NCBI GenBank assembly: GCA_030704615.1
Contig: CM060731.1
Span: forward strand, 434,001 to 498,000
Length of the DNA: 64,000 nucleotides
Reading direction: 5' to 3'
Source of the DNA: Takakia lepidozioides
Lineage: Eukaryota; Streptophyta; Takakiopsida; Takakiales; Takakiaceae
The notes below the pieces were generated by a model, which did not search any database, was not told the origin of the DNA, and saw only the letters and a list, made by a program, of their open reading frames with translations. Shown one piece after another: positions 9,987 through 20,523 of the stretch. The position numbers were made by a program, and so were the translations under genes. Within the stretch, counting starts at the first letter, position 1. Every line of letters starts with the position of its first letter.

Positions 9987-11309
9987 ATTCATTTCAGTGC
10001 TGATTTCAAATAATCCTAAGAATGACTCAAAATCCTCCCCTAAGTTGTACTCAGGGTATTGTTGCCTATGCATTCACTCCCCATGATCAGTTTTCTGCGG
10101 AGTGGTATCCAGAACTTCAGTTTGTTTCAGCAACATCTTCATAAGCGGGGGACAATTTGAAATCACCCCCATGGCTTCACACAGCTCGTCCAAATCAAAT
10201 GTGGGTTGAGGCACAGTCGCCGGATCCTTGTGATCTCCGGACAACTTTCCCCTTTCCGTATTATTTCTTTCATTAGTTGCTGTCTCTTCCCTCTCCTCCA
10301 CTGCACGTTTTTCCAACTCACTTAGTCCCATTGTCTCTTCTGCTTCTCTCTCTAGCATAGATCTTGTAAATACAGGCATGAGAAGATGAGTACATGGCTA
10401 CCTGTCCGAAGGGGCACTGAGCTTCGAATCCCACCCAGACACACAGTGAGATGTGTTGAAGCGATGCTTGTGCAGCAGGGACACTCCTTCCCCCAAGAAA
10501 GCCCACAGTTCATCTTCATCCTTGAGCCAAAAAGTCACATGCACGATGTTGCGTACCACCTTTTCCTTCACCAACAGCGTATGGGCAAGATATGCCTTGG
10601 TTGCTTCGGCCTTGTAGAGACCTATTGTTTCACGCCGAAAACACACCTCCGGAAAGATCAACACATCACTGGGACAAAAAATGAATTCAGAGTCGGGAAT
10701 ACCAGTGATGAGCTCTTCCCAAGTGGGATCTCGGGTAGGGGCTGGCGGAACTCGAGGCCAAGTTAAATTAGCAAGCAGAATTGATGTACTTCATTTAACC
10801 AGTTCCCACAATAGTAGAGGGCTCGGCTTGTTAGGAGGCAAGAAGTTCTCAAGCTCTCCACCCAATTCTCGACTCACAGAGAATTGTGGTATGCCCAAGA
10901 CAGCCCAACTAAGTTTCTCACCACTCTCCAACTGCTCCTTGGCACTAGCAAGGGGAATCTGTCTGGAATGAAGCTTGAGGAGAAGGCGCGCAGCGTAGGC
11001 TCTTTGAAGAGACTCGTGAATGCGCCGGCTCTGCTCCCTCTGCTCCGCTTTAGTGTATATGGGCTTGCAAGCTTCTTTGCGTGCAGTTTCCTCAAAGGTC
11101 TTGGCCCAGAACTCTGAGGGCGTGTCCAGCGGAAGCTCAGGTCGTGGAATAGGTTCTCCCTCCGGATAATCGACAAACACCAGTTGCTCAGGCAACAGGT
11201 TGCATGCAAGCTTACAAATGTAGCGAGATTCCAACGCCTGGGTCTGTCTCAAGCGCGGGACCTCAAATTGATCAAGCTAAAACCAACCACACTCAGAACT
11301 GGAAGCCAT
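9987..11309 (-). pseudogene. Gag-like polyprotein frame with clean in-frame stops, unrecognised family
   Basis: From an ATG at 11307-11309 to about 9990 one minus-strand frame can be followed with four stops (TAG 11277, TGA 10791, TAG 10398, TGA 10074) and no frameshift. The product is about 440 codons. It has a helical N-terminal part (FEETARKEACKPIYTKAEQ), a middle block (TWEELITGIPDSEFIF, VVRNIVHVTFWLKDEDELWA), then a charged segment starting MPVFTRSM. MPVFTRSM-like starts are common in plant retroelement gag proteins, but no zinc knuckle or protease is seen. A CACTA end cuts the frame at 9986. It may be a retroelement gag or a broken host gene. Confidence 0.4.
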
Positions 11310-12232
11310 AGTGCTCACTTGCGAAACTCTCAAAACACAGAAGCAGGCAAACTCTCTATCTTTCTCTCTGTGCATGACATACAAGCCGCCATTTTGCCAC
11401 TACCTCTCTCCTCAATCATGCAGGATCCCCCATACACAATCTACTGCTCTCAAGTATTTCGTACGAGCCAAATTCTCTGTTAACGATTTTTAGTTACCCC
11501 GCATCTCCACCATGATTCCGGCGCTGTGGGTTTGTTCCCCTTCCTCTACCGGACTTAATCCTATCTGGGGAATGTAGTCGATAGATGGGCCTGGCAGAGA
11601 AGACGGAATCTCACGAAGAGGACGCAACAGAGTCGGACTTCCAAAACGCATTCATCCTCACACTCAAGCACACCGTTACACCAAGCGTACACTCGCGTAA
11701 GACCCAAAAGCCACCACCCCCGCTGCCACAGCAGTCGAGCTTAAATAGTATTATGTCGTAATCTAGTCTTAGTGTCGCGTGGCACTTACATATAGGCCAG
11801 CCAGATGCCCTTCCAACATAGCCATAGAAAGAAGCCAGATCACCCAGATCCATCCTAATCTAATCCTAAACTAGCTGTTAGAATAAGACAACACCTAATA
11901 AAGTCATCAGCTGTTGCCACCTCATCCTCATGCGCAAGGTGTAAGTTTATCCAGACTTCATCCCGGTTCCGTCCATCCCTAAATCATCCGCCTCCTCCAT
12001 TCATCCAAGTCGAAAAGGAAGATGAGAAGGAATCCCAGCTCCACAACCCACATGCAAATCGTCTATCAAGAGTCCTACATCATAGTGCAGGATTGGAGAC
12101 GATTACGTACAACCAAAAGTTTGAGACTCTCTTGTACAACTTACTTGTGAGAGGGCATGCCAGTTATGGCACAGAGGCAAAATGAACTAATGAACGTACA
12201 TCCTATTTGATGTACGTTTGGAGAATTCTTCA
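11310..12232. other. Intergenic, no gene recognised
   Basis: No convincing coding or RNA feature was seen. Part of 12080-12150 ('accaaaagtttgagact' and neighbours) recurs in diverged form near 21840-21900, so some of it is dispersed repeat. Confidence 0.4.
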
Positions 12233-12767
12233 TACCGTACTTACCTAGCTTATTAGGCTATAATTCAAAATCAGGTGCCTAACTAAATTTAGAACTTTTT
12301 TGGAAAATGTGCCTAAAACTTAGAAAAACCTCCCCAGAACTGCCCAATTGCTCAAAAATTGTGGAAAATACCAAACTGACCAAATACGTGGGAAAAATGC
12401 CTAAATTATATTATTTAAAGTCCAAAAAAATGGCAAAATTGCCTACAATTTAAATTTTCATGTCCAGGTTTAGGGTTTAGGTAGTACCAGGCGTGTAGGT
12501 GTGTACAGCCTTCACTGCAGCCATTCTTTTATCACATATCAAACATTATGTGTTTTTTAAATAAAATAACCTCAACAATAGTTTTTGAGGGAGGTAAAAA
12601 ACTATTGTTCATTATTATCCAGCCTGGTCGACTGAAATACATGCCTAATGTTTGAAAATTACCTAGTGGAGGTGCCTAAATAATAAAAACGAATATGCCT
12701 AATAATATTCTATTTTTTAATTAATTATTAGGCACGGAAGTGCCTAATAAACTAGGTAAGTACGGTA
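12233..12767. mobile_element. Non-autonomous inverted-repeat DNA transposon (MITE-like)
   Basis: The ends are near-perfect inverted repeats. The left starts TACCGTACTTACCTAG and continues 'cttattaggc'. The right, read in reverse, starts TACCGTACTTACCTAG and continues 'tttattaggc', so about 26 positions agree with one difference. The interior is AT-rich with repeated GTGCCTAA motifs and has no open frame. If the outer TA is a target duplication, the element is 12235-12765. No longer flanking duplication was seen, so the superfamily is open. A 10-base palindrome (TTAGGCACGG with its complement) sits at the right end. Confidence 0.72.
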
Positions 12768-13631
12768 TTCTTGGCATGAGGTGCAGATTGCCTGTTCCTG
12801 GCAAGTGGGACACTATAGTTCCTAGCTGTTGAATGTTCCATGTGGTGCAACTGGGACACTAATACACTATAGTCCTGTACCTTATTTTGGCAGCATTGAT
12901 GGGCAACTTTGGCAAGGTTATGATGCTTCACGGACCCAACTTTTTGCATCCCAAGAGCTCGCAAAAAACGTGCACAATACAAATCCCTGTCAGAATATGC
13001 TAATGCTCACTTGAGCTGTGCAGGAACACTAGTGTACACTGTATAATCCGCTCACTTCCAGGATCCTTCCTGCTAACGTCACACTCACGTTTGCATGTGA
13101 GGGTATGCCTGCAGCTTATACTAGTGATGGGCTGCGGAGGAATACCTTTTTTATAATTATGCCGACCAGAGCAGTTCCAGGATCCTTCATGAATGCTAGA
13201 AATATGTTTGCCTGTTGATCCAGAGCTCAAAATCCTTGTTCAGCTGCACTACAGTCACTACCGACACGGTGGGTTCCATGTCAACTCGAATATAATGATA
13301 AGCTGTGCAGGAACACTATTTTATAATACTCTCACTTCCGAGATCCTTCCTGCAAGCTTACAAGTTACGCATACGTTTGCCGGTTGATCTGGAGCTGAAA
13401 TCCTTGATAAATCCTATATTGTGCCTTGAAGTTCTCAAATAAAAATCAGCCGTCGGGAACCATTTCTAGCGTCATCATTGTCTTTGTATCACACAATTTG
13501 TCGGTAAAAGATATACTTTTTTGGTTCGAGGCCGTTACAGTGTTTGCGGTAGTGCGCTACAGAACGCGTAAACAGAATCACCGTGTGTCCTCGCAATGGA
13601 GGCCAACGCGTTCCTGTTTCTTCGTGATTGC

Positions 13632-13640
13632 ATATATAAG
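13632..13640 (+). promoter_or_regulatory. TATA box of HMA gene copy A
   Basis: ATATATAAG lies about 255 bases upstream of the start codon, followed by a CT-rich leader ('ctccccttcctcc'). The same box and leader are kept in copies B (17971-17978, reverse) and C (23699-23706). Confidence 0.55.
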
Positions 13641-13892
13641 AAAGCTTTCTCCCCTTCCTCCTTCAGCTTTGAACATCCAGGCTCATCCCAAATTCTTCCA
13701 CATCGCTGCATTTGTACCTGCACACACTTGTGCACTCGAAGTTGATCTACAAGGCATTCCAATTGTCATCAAGCGATCTCAGTTTCCTTCTCTAAAAGTT
13801 TCGAGATCCTTTTCCTTCCAATCGTGGGGGCCACTTAATCAAGACAATTCTTGTGCTTGTGAGTGTGGGGGAGTAATCTACGTACTGACGGT

Positions 13893-14492
13893 ATGGCTTT
13901 TCTGCGGAACATTGATGAGTTTTTCTACGGGCGCCGAAGCGAACCCGGCTGGATCGTCAATAGCTCCAGGGATGTACCCTACTACTACGAGATTCGTGAA
14001 GCCAACCCTCACACCCACCATGTCTTCCCCTACATTACCGATGCGCTGCATAACAGTCACTCTCGCCACATACTTCCGGTAGTGGAGTTGAAGGTGCCCA
14101 TGTGCTGCGCCAAATGTGAAGAGAAGGTGAAGGAGGAGCTCCTGGAGCTGGAGGGGGTGTATGGAGTTGTGTGTGACCAATACACGCAGAAGGTGATTGT
14201 CTCTGGACATGTGGATCCTCTGCGTGCACTCAAGAAGGCCAAGCGAGTGAAGAAGAAATCTCAGTTGTGGCCAAGCCCTGCTTACCGCCAGTACGACGGG
14301 GAGTACAGTTCATCTGAGAGTCGGGGATACCTGCACCATGACCAGACAGAGTACAGATCCTCGCACAGCCGATACACCCCTGCATTTGGCCAATCTTACG
14401 TGCATTCGTACGGCCCATCTTACAGACAAGCCCACAGTCAGTCCATCATCACCAACCCCCATTATCTGAAGCACATTGAATCGGAGTATTGA
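13893..14492 (+). CDS. Heavy-metal-associated (HMA) domain plant protein, copy A
   Basis: This encodes 199 residues in one uninterrupted exon. An N-terminal segment (MAFLRNIDEFFYGRR) is followed at about residues 68-130 by one HMA fold. The metal-binding CxxC is in MCCAKCEEKV, with GVYGVVCDQ and KVIVSGHVDP as the other family signatures. The C-terminal third is rich in Tyr, Ser and His (SSHSRYTPAFGQSY) and lacks a CaaX prenylation box. It is therefore an HPP rather than an isoprenylated HIPP. Such proteins bind Cu, Zn or Cd and take part in metal handling or stress signalling; the metal is not known here. It is the longest of three paralogues and begins FLRNIDEF, where the others lack the Ile codon. 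Confidence 0.88.
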   Translation: MAFLRNIDEFFYGRRSEPGWIVNSSRDVPYYYEIREANPHTHHVFPYITDALHNSHSRHILPVVELKVPMCCAKCEEKVKEELLELEGVYGVVCDQYTQKVIVSGHVDPLRALKKAKRVKKKSQLWPSPAYRQYDGEYSSSESRGYLHHDQTEYRSSHSRYTPAFGQSYVHSYGPSYRQAHSQSIITNPHYLKHIESEY

Positions 14493-16250
14493 TTGTTGCG
14501 AAGCTCCACCATAGCTACACCAACTGTATAGAGCTCGGTAGATTGATAGCGCGTTCTTTGCGGGTAACTTGGATGCTTCACATTGGGGGCCGCCTTGAAA
14601 GTAATGAAGATTTTGATAGCAATAGGAGAAAGCGAAGGCAATGTGTTGGGGTGACCCGTCATGTTGGCTCGTAATGTGAATGAAGCGAGGATTGGCTCTT
14701 TCCCGTGTCAGAACACTCTGCAAATTTTCTGGGTTTCAAAGGTTCAAATCTCTCAGTTCAGGCTTTATGTACAAACATTCTGCTTTGTAGAATGTTTGGA
14801 CCATGAATACGGGGGTTGCATAAATGCCATTGAGCCTTGCTGGATCAACTCTGCTTCTCATTCGTCTCAACCCTTGTATTTTCAACAGGTACATCCAACA
14901 TGTAAGATCCTGTTCATCACGGAGCTGCCCAAGTCCTCTGGCTCTCTGACTTTACCGAAGATCGGGGGGCTAACCATTACGAACAAACATGCGAACAATA
15001 AACACGTTTCAAAAGTTCTCGAGATTACCGCTTCCAAGTTTGTTCAAATTCCATGAAATTTGGGCAGCGTGAAGAGCAACACTGGATCTTTTTCCACGTC
15101 GAGACATGTCTACATTATTGGACCAGAAATTTTCTAGATTCTGATCAAGAATCTGCATGCAAAATGCTTACATTGCATTGATGTACAAACTTGTCAGAGT
15201 CCAATTGGACTTAAGTGAAGTCCAATTGTAAAATTCGGGCCTGACACATTCCTGCCCACTAAAAATGGGATCGAGGAAACCTGACCGCATAAAATGTTGC
15301 CCACTCACACGCTCTATCAGTCGTACAAATTTCAATTAGTCCTAAACTTAAATACTACGGTATACTATTTTTACTTTCTTACTTTGCTGGCCTTGCCATC
15401 CCAAGGCAGCCTCCCCAAGGCAGGACTCCCCAAAGGGTTGGCAAGCGAATTACTTAAGACAAGTGTAGATGGAATACTTTCTCCATATGTATTTATCGAG
15501 ATGGAATATGTAAATAGGATGTAGTGACTAGTTCATAGGGGTCTAGTTGGTGCATGGTTGACAGGTGAGACTGTGCATAGAGACGTACTTGGGGGATCAA
15601 AGGTAAACAAGTTTAGGGTTTCAACCAGCTCCAGACTCCAGACTTTCTACACAAAGGTGCCACCAAGATTAAGTTAGTGCACAAACTTTCGGATTTTGTC
15701 ACAAGCTACTCGTACATTCATGCGTAATGTTTTTCAGGCGTTACATTACACACGACTCAAGTTCTGTGGGGCTTGCACGTACCTTTATTCCATGTGTTTG
15801 TTTGCAGCATTCTTTTGGGCCGACAAAGTACAACTAGTGCAGCACCTATCCTACTCACAAAATTTCTGGCTGCCCAATCATCTTGAGGTTGTGGGTCAAA
15901 AGCATGAAATGCATTTTATTTTTCTATTTTTCTTTTCCTTTTAGAGGGAAGAATTGTTTGGATGCAAAATCCCTAGGGTTCCATGTTTCCAAACACATTC
16001 CCATTCCTGCTAGACTCAGTTTTGCCCATTTTGAGGGCATTTCCGTGGTCAGATTGGGCCTGCCCTATTCTGTACATGCGAGCGTGCACCATTCTGACTC
16101 TTCTTTCCACACAAAACAAGACTGAAAAAGATGTTCGGTGTTGGCACTGCCGTCAGTGGAGAAGAAGCAGAGATGACCTGATGAAGCTGCGAGGGAAATT
16201 ATTTCACAAGCAAGTTGGATGAATCTCAGAAACACATCGCATGTAGGGAT
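14493..16250. other. Spacer between duplication copies, no gene recognised
   Basis: To about 14900 this is 3' flank of copy A, shared with copies B and C. The remainder (14900-16250) is AT-rich and shows only short unrelated open frames. No RNA gene was recognised. Confidence 0.4.
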
Positions 16251-16253
16251 AGA

Positions 16254-16740
16254 ATGTACTCGGAACACTTTGTTTGCCGTAGCCTCGTGTCCTTGGAAAC
16301 ATAGGGAGCAGGCACTACCTTTGTGAGGGCGCACTCCAGTAGACACACTTACCTTGATATAAACAATCCATTGGGGCTTTCTAGAAAGCCCTTCACACAA
16401 GCATCAATCTGCTGTGTGTGAGAAGCCAAAAGTTAGATCCCAACATATTTTCACTGGTCAGGTGTACGAGCCATGCTCTTGATGTTCCTCAAGAGAGTCA
16501 CTCCCTCTTGAGAATAACCTGCACATTATATGATCACATTCAAATGGACTTTGTTCAAGCCCGCACATCACCTGGGCATTTTTTTCCCTCTCAGCATCTG
16601 TTTATAGTTCAAAGGTAGGGATAAATGACAACGCTAAGACCTGTAAGATATGTGTAACTTCTTACATGTTCTCGTGCAAGTTCTTCTTTTATATACTCTA
16701 CATGCAATTTGTAGCGAGTGTGTAAATGAGTAGCAGAATT
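16254..16740 (-). mobile_element. LINE 3'-end fragment within copy B
   Basis: On the minus strand the end 'GAGTACATTCT' and the preceding blocks match the LINE 3' ends at 55959 and 38730. Examples are a 'gtttgccgtagcc.cgtg.cc' block, then 'gacacacttaccttgatata', then 'cccttcacacaagcatcaatctgctgtgtgtg'. The part from 16425 is shared with copy C (24940-25200), so this piece travelled with the segmental duplication. Confidence 0.6.
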
Positions 16741-17126
16741 GATCTGAATGGCATTTAGAGAATCCGGGAATTCATGGTGCAAACATTCTGCAAAGGACAA
16801 ACATTTCGTACACTTAATTGCGAACCAGTCACTGAGAGCAATTGAAACGTTGAAACCCACAAAATTTGCAGTCCTGGGCGATGTATTGCACAATGTCCAG
16901 ACAGGGGAAAGTGCCCATCCTCGCTTCATTCACATTACGAGCCAATCTGATGGATCACCCCAACACATCGCCATCGCTTTCTCCTATTTCTATCAAAATC
17001 TTGCTTACTTTTCGCTTCTCTACAGGCGGCCCCCAATGTGGAGTATCCAAGTAAGCCGCAAAGAACGCGCTATCAATCTACCGAGCTCTATACAGTTGGT
17101 GTAGCTATGGTGGAGATTTGCAACAA

Positions 17127-17723
17127 TCAGTACTCCGATTCAATGTGCTTCAGATAATGCGGGTTGGTGATGATGGACTGACTGCTGGCTTGTCTGTAAG
17201 ATGGGCCGTACGAATGCACGTAAGATTGGCCAAATGCAGGTGTGTATCGGCTGTGCGAGGATGTGTAGTCTGTCTGCTCATGGTGCCGGTATCCCCGACT
17301 CTCACATGAACTGTACTCCCCGTCGTACTGGCGGTAACCAGGGCTCGGCCACAACTGAGATTTCTTCTTCACTCGCTTGGCCTTCTTGAGTGCGCGCAGA
17401 GGATCCACATGTCCAGAAACAATCACCTTCTGCGTGTATTGGTCACACAAAACTCCATACACCCCCTCCAGCTCCAGGAGCTCTTCCTTCACCTTCTCTT
17501 CACATTTGGCGCAGCACATGGGCACCATCAACTCCACTACCGGAAGCACGTGGCGAGAGTGACTGTTATGCAGCGCATGGGTAATGTAGGGGGAGACATG
17601 GTGGGTGTGAGGGAGGGCTTCACGAGTCTCGTAGTAGTAGGGTACATCCCTGGAGCTGTTCACAATCCAGCTGGGTTCGCTTCGGCGCCCGTAGAAAAAC
17701 CCATCATTCCGCAGAAAACCCAT
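17127..17723 (-). CDS. Heavy-metal-associated (HMA) domain plant protein, copy B
   Basis: This encodes 198 residues, intact, starting MGFLRNDGFF. It has the same layout as copy A: one HMA fold with MCCAKCEEKV, a basic stretch KKAKRVKKKSQ directly after it, and a Tyr/Ser/His-rich tail ending HIESEY with no CaaX box. It differs from copies A and C at scattered positions, for example GVLCDQ in place of GVVCDQ and EALPHTHHVSPY in place of EANPHTHHVFPY. The frame is uninterrupted, so it is probably functional. Its orientation is opposite to the two flanking paralogues. The TATA box on this strand lies at 17978-17971. Confidence 0.86.
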   Translation of the reverse strand: MGFLRNDGFFYGRRSEPSWIVNSSRDVPYYYETREALPHTHHVSPYITHALHNSHSRHVLPVVELMVPMCCAKCEEKVKEELLELEGVYGVLCDQYTQKVIVSGHVDPLRALKKAKRVKKKSQLWPSPGYRQYDGEYSSCESRGYRHHEQTDYTSSHSRYTPAFGQSYVHSYGPSYRQASSQSIITNPHYLKHIESEY

Positions 17724-17970
17724 ACCGTCAGTAGATCACTCCCTCACACTCACAAGCACAAGAATTGTCTTGATTAAGTGGCCCAACGATTGGAAGGAAA
17801 AGGATCTCAAACCTTTTAGAGAAGGGAACTGAGATCGCTTGATGACAATGGGATTGCCCTGTAGGTCAACTTCGAGTGCACAAGTGTGTGCAGGTACAAA
17901 TGCAGCGATGTGGAAGAATGTGGGATGAGCCTGGATGTTCAAAGCTGAAGGAGGAAGGGGAGTGAGCTTT

Positions 17971-17978
17971 CTTATATA
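17971..17978 (-). promoter_or_regulatory. TATA box of HMA gene copy B
   Basis: TATATAAG on the minus strand, followed by the same CT-rich leader as copies A and C. Confidence 0.5.
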
Positions 17979-19020
17979 CAATCACGAAGAAACAGGAACG
18001 CGTTGCAGGGTGCACCGCCTCCATTGCGAGGACACACACACGGTGATTAGCAGTAAGGCATGGCAGTTGTGCTTTGCCTGTTTAGCGTTCTCTAGCGCAC
18101 CACAGCAACACTCTAACGGCCTCTCGACAGCCTTGAAACAAATCTATCTTTTAGTATTTACCGACAAAAAGTGTCGTTGCACACTAGTGCGATCTCTTGG
18201 CCGAGAAATTGGAAGGGTACAAAGACAATAATGACACTAGAATTGGTCTGGCAGAGAAACGTATATGTGTGTCAGACTGTAAGCAGGAAGGATCGCGGAA
18301 GTGAGGCTAACCTAGTGTTCCCGCACAGGTCATCATTATATTCTGACAGATATGTGTACGTATTTGTGCACGTTTTGTGTGAGCTCTTGGGCCGCAAAAA
18401 GTTGGGGCATACAGCCCTGTCAAACCCTGTCATCATCTTCCTGGTTCCCCACAATCCTTGCCAAGGACTCTCTTATTTGTGTACTCTGTGTTGTGGAAGT
18501 TTGAGTTACATACCTATCACTGCAAAGGCCCCGAACCAACCAAATAAATCTCATCACTTAAATTACAGTCGTTCTTGCACATAATTGTCTCTTGGGAGAA
18601 ATGGCAATGATACAAAGATCATTAGCAATGACACGAGCTTGACCGTCTATATACTTTCCCTTTCCTTCTCAATCATGTGACATTAGAAATAGTCTGGCTC
18701 GTTGTTTCGTCCTGATTTCAGCACCCCACCGCACTGTAGTGCTTTACGACGATTGAGCTCCGGATCAACAGGCAAACTTATTTCTAGCATGTTCAAAGTG
18801 AGCCTTGCATTATGAATTAGTGTTCCGCCACAGCCCATCGATATAAGCTGCATATTCTACAGGCAAACGTCTGTGTAACATTTACATAAGCAGCAAGAAG
18901 GATCTCTGAAGTTTAAGTTACAATAGGTAGTGTTCCTGTGCACAGCTCATCAATATATTCTGACACCCGGTGATTCGTAGATTTGTGCACGTTTTGTGCT
19001 TGATCTTGGGATGCAAAAAG

Positions 19021-19547
19021 CCACAGGTCACCCGTAAAGCATAGCCTGCCCAAAAACGAAAGGAAAAAGAAAAATATAGCCTGCCAAACCCTGTCACGCT
19101 CACGATCTTCTCCATCAATCCTGCCTGGTAGACTCATCATTTGGGTTCAGTGTGTTGTGGGAGTTTGAGCTCTGTAGTCGTCCCTAAGCCTTGCTATGCT
19201 TGTGGGTCAGACCTTAACGCTGACCTGGCGATCTTGGCTACGCTGATGAATGAGTTCCTCCAGTTTATCAAGAGGCGTTTTTCTAGGGTCTAATAGATCA
19301 CCCTACACAAAATCATCAGCTGTTCCTTCCTTTCCATCAATAGTGGCATGAACATTACAAGGTATGAATTCAACTTGAGCATGCCATGATTCATGAAAAA
19401 TGAAATGAATGCTGCCACTACATAGGTTTTGTCCAATCCCACTAGCCATGCACTTATGCTTTCATAAGAGCGGTTCTAAAAGGCCACTCATGTTTTTGGC
19501 GTAGGTATCACTGCGCCTATGGCCCACAAGACAATACCCTGAACACT
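19021..19547. other. Spacer before the transposase fragment
   Basis: Nothing recognisable as a gene. The last part (19480-19547) may include non-coding 5' sequence of the MULE fragment. Confidence 0.35.
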
Positions 19548-20309
19548 GTGGAGGTAACAGAGGCTATGCGTGCGAAGAAATGGCGTGCAGGTCCACCAAA
19601 GAAAAGGGGGAGAAAGCCTACAGTGGGGCCAACATCCACAGGAAAAAAGCCTAAACAAAAAATGACTACAAACAACAAAACAGGAGAAGGCATCAAAAGA
19701 GGATGCATGTGCCGATTTGCTGTCAAGCAATGCTACTTGGACCCTGCTATGGCAGAGATAATTTATTATGAGAAACAACATGTAAATGGAAGAGGTCAGA
19801 TATGCCACGGACCTTCATGTCACTTGAACCGATGTGCAATGGCTCCCCATCTTAGCGATGACATGAAATCATGGATTTTGCACAATTTGCGTCTTGGGCT
19901 GAGCATAAACAAGATAATGGCCAAGCACACCATGCGAGTGAAGGAGTTGATGGAGCAAGGGCTGGATGTCAGCCGTGACACTTTTCTCCTCTCCCATGAC
20001 ATACGGAATATTGCGAAGCGATGTGATGAAGAGACATTCAAAAAACACCCAAATGATGCACAGAGTGTCCGCATGTGGGTGCATGAAAATATGGCTAGTG
20101 TTTTCTACTACCAAGAAGAAAAGAACCACAAAGCTTGGACATCTAGTGACATCAAACTTGATCTTCCATTCGTTCTTGGCATACAGACAGTGTGGCAGCG
20201 AGATCAAATGTTGAAATTTGGCCATCACCGAATTGTCGCATGTGACGCCACCTTCGGAACCAATGAGAAGAAGGTGGGATCTGTCTTTTTACTTCATTGC
20301 AATCGTTGA
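19548..20309 (+). pseudogene. MULE/FAR1-type transposase fragment
   Basis: This is a 253-codon open frame. The N-terminal part is basic (KKRGRKPTVGPTSTGKKPK). It is followed by a zinc-binding-like block, GCMCRFAVKQCYLD with HVNGRGQICHGPSCH, typical of the DNA-binding region of Mutator-like transposases. Near the end, VACDATFGTNEKKV matches the block around the first catalytic Asp of the MULE DDE domain. The frame then ends within 12 codons, and the rest of the DDE core (second Asp, Glu) is absent. It is therefore a truncated transposase or the 5' exon of a broken one. No terminal inverted repeats were found. Confidence 0.65.
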
Positions 20310-20523
20310 AGCCATGTTTAAGGTGTATTTGCCATACTGCATCCCCACAATGTATGCATCTGTATTGTCGTCTATTAGACGCACCAGGTTCATGGACCCT
20401 TGCCCTCGTGTAGGCCTCGCATATGAGGGACTCGAATTCATCAGTATCATATGTCTCGCGGTATTCCCTCTGGTTCTCTATCATTTTTCTCTCCTTCATC
20501 GTGAATGCGCAGTCTCCCAACAA
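20310..20523 (-). other. Possible antisense coding fragment with a CxxC...H...C pattern
   Basis: The minus strand reads ENQREYRETYDTDEFESL and YRCIHCGDAVWQIHLKHG, continuing into FNDC. The composition looks protein-like and the Cys/His spacing could bind zinc. It overlaps the end of the transposase fragment in the opposite direction (the open frame runs to 20152). I do not recognise a family. Confidence 0.2.

Larger units (their letters stand above)
12935..14900 (+). repeat. Segmental duplication copy A (forward)
   Basis: This block contains the first HMA-domain gene with its 5' and 3' flanks. Upstream it has modules such as 'cccaactttttgc', 'gagctgtgcagg' and 'cacttcc.ggatccttc', and a TATA region. 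These recur in copy B (inverted) and copy C (forward). Parts of the upstream module are internally doubled (13010-13200 and 13300-13400). Confidence 0.8.
16430..19020 (-). repeat. Segmental duplication copy B (inverted)
   Basis: This is the reverse complement of the arrangement in copies A and C: 3' flank with LINE piece (16430-17120), HMA gene (17127-17723), TATA/leader (17740-17980), and upstream modules (18170-19020). The 'gagctccggatcaacaggcaaac' block at about 18755 matches 13195-13225 in reverse. The 'tttgtgcacgttttgtg' module occurs twice (18365 and 18985). Confidence 0.78.

Noticed and set aside
10395-10440. tRNA-like box B ('gcttcgaatcccacc') suggesting a tRNA or SINE
   Set aside because: No box A at proper spacing, no cloverleaf, and the bases are part of the gag-like minus-strand frame.
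13640-13890. Protein-like open frame in the leader of all three HMA genes (PPSALNIQAHP...)
   Set aside because: Its apparent starts are not ATG and include the TATA box. Conservation is explained by recent segmental duplication of non-coding leader.
14035-14242. Repeated antisense open frames opposite each HMA gene (also near 17377-17584 and 24075-24282)
   Set aside because: They are shadows of the conserved HMA coding strand and show no independent signature.
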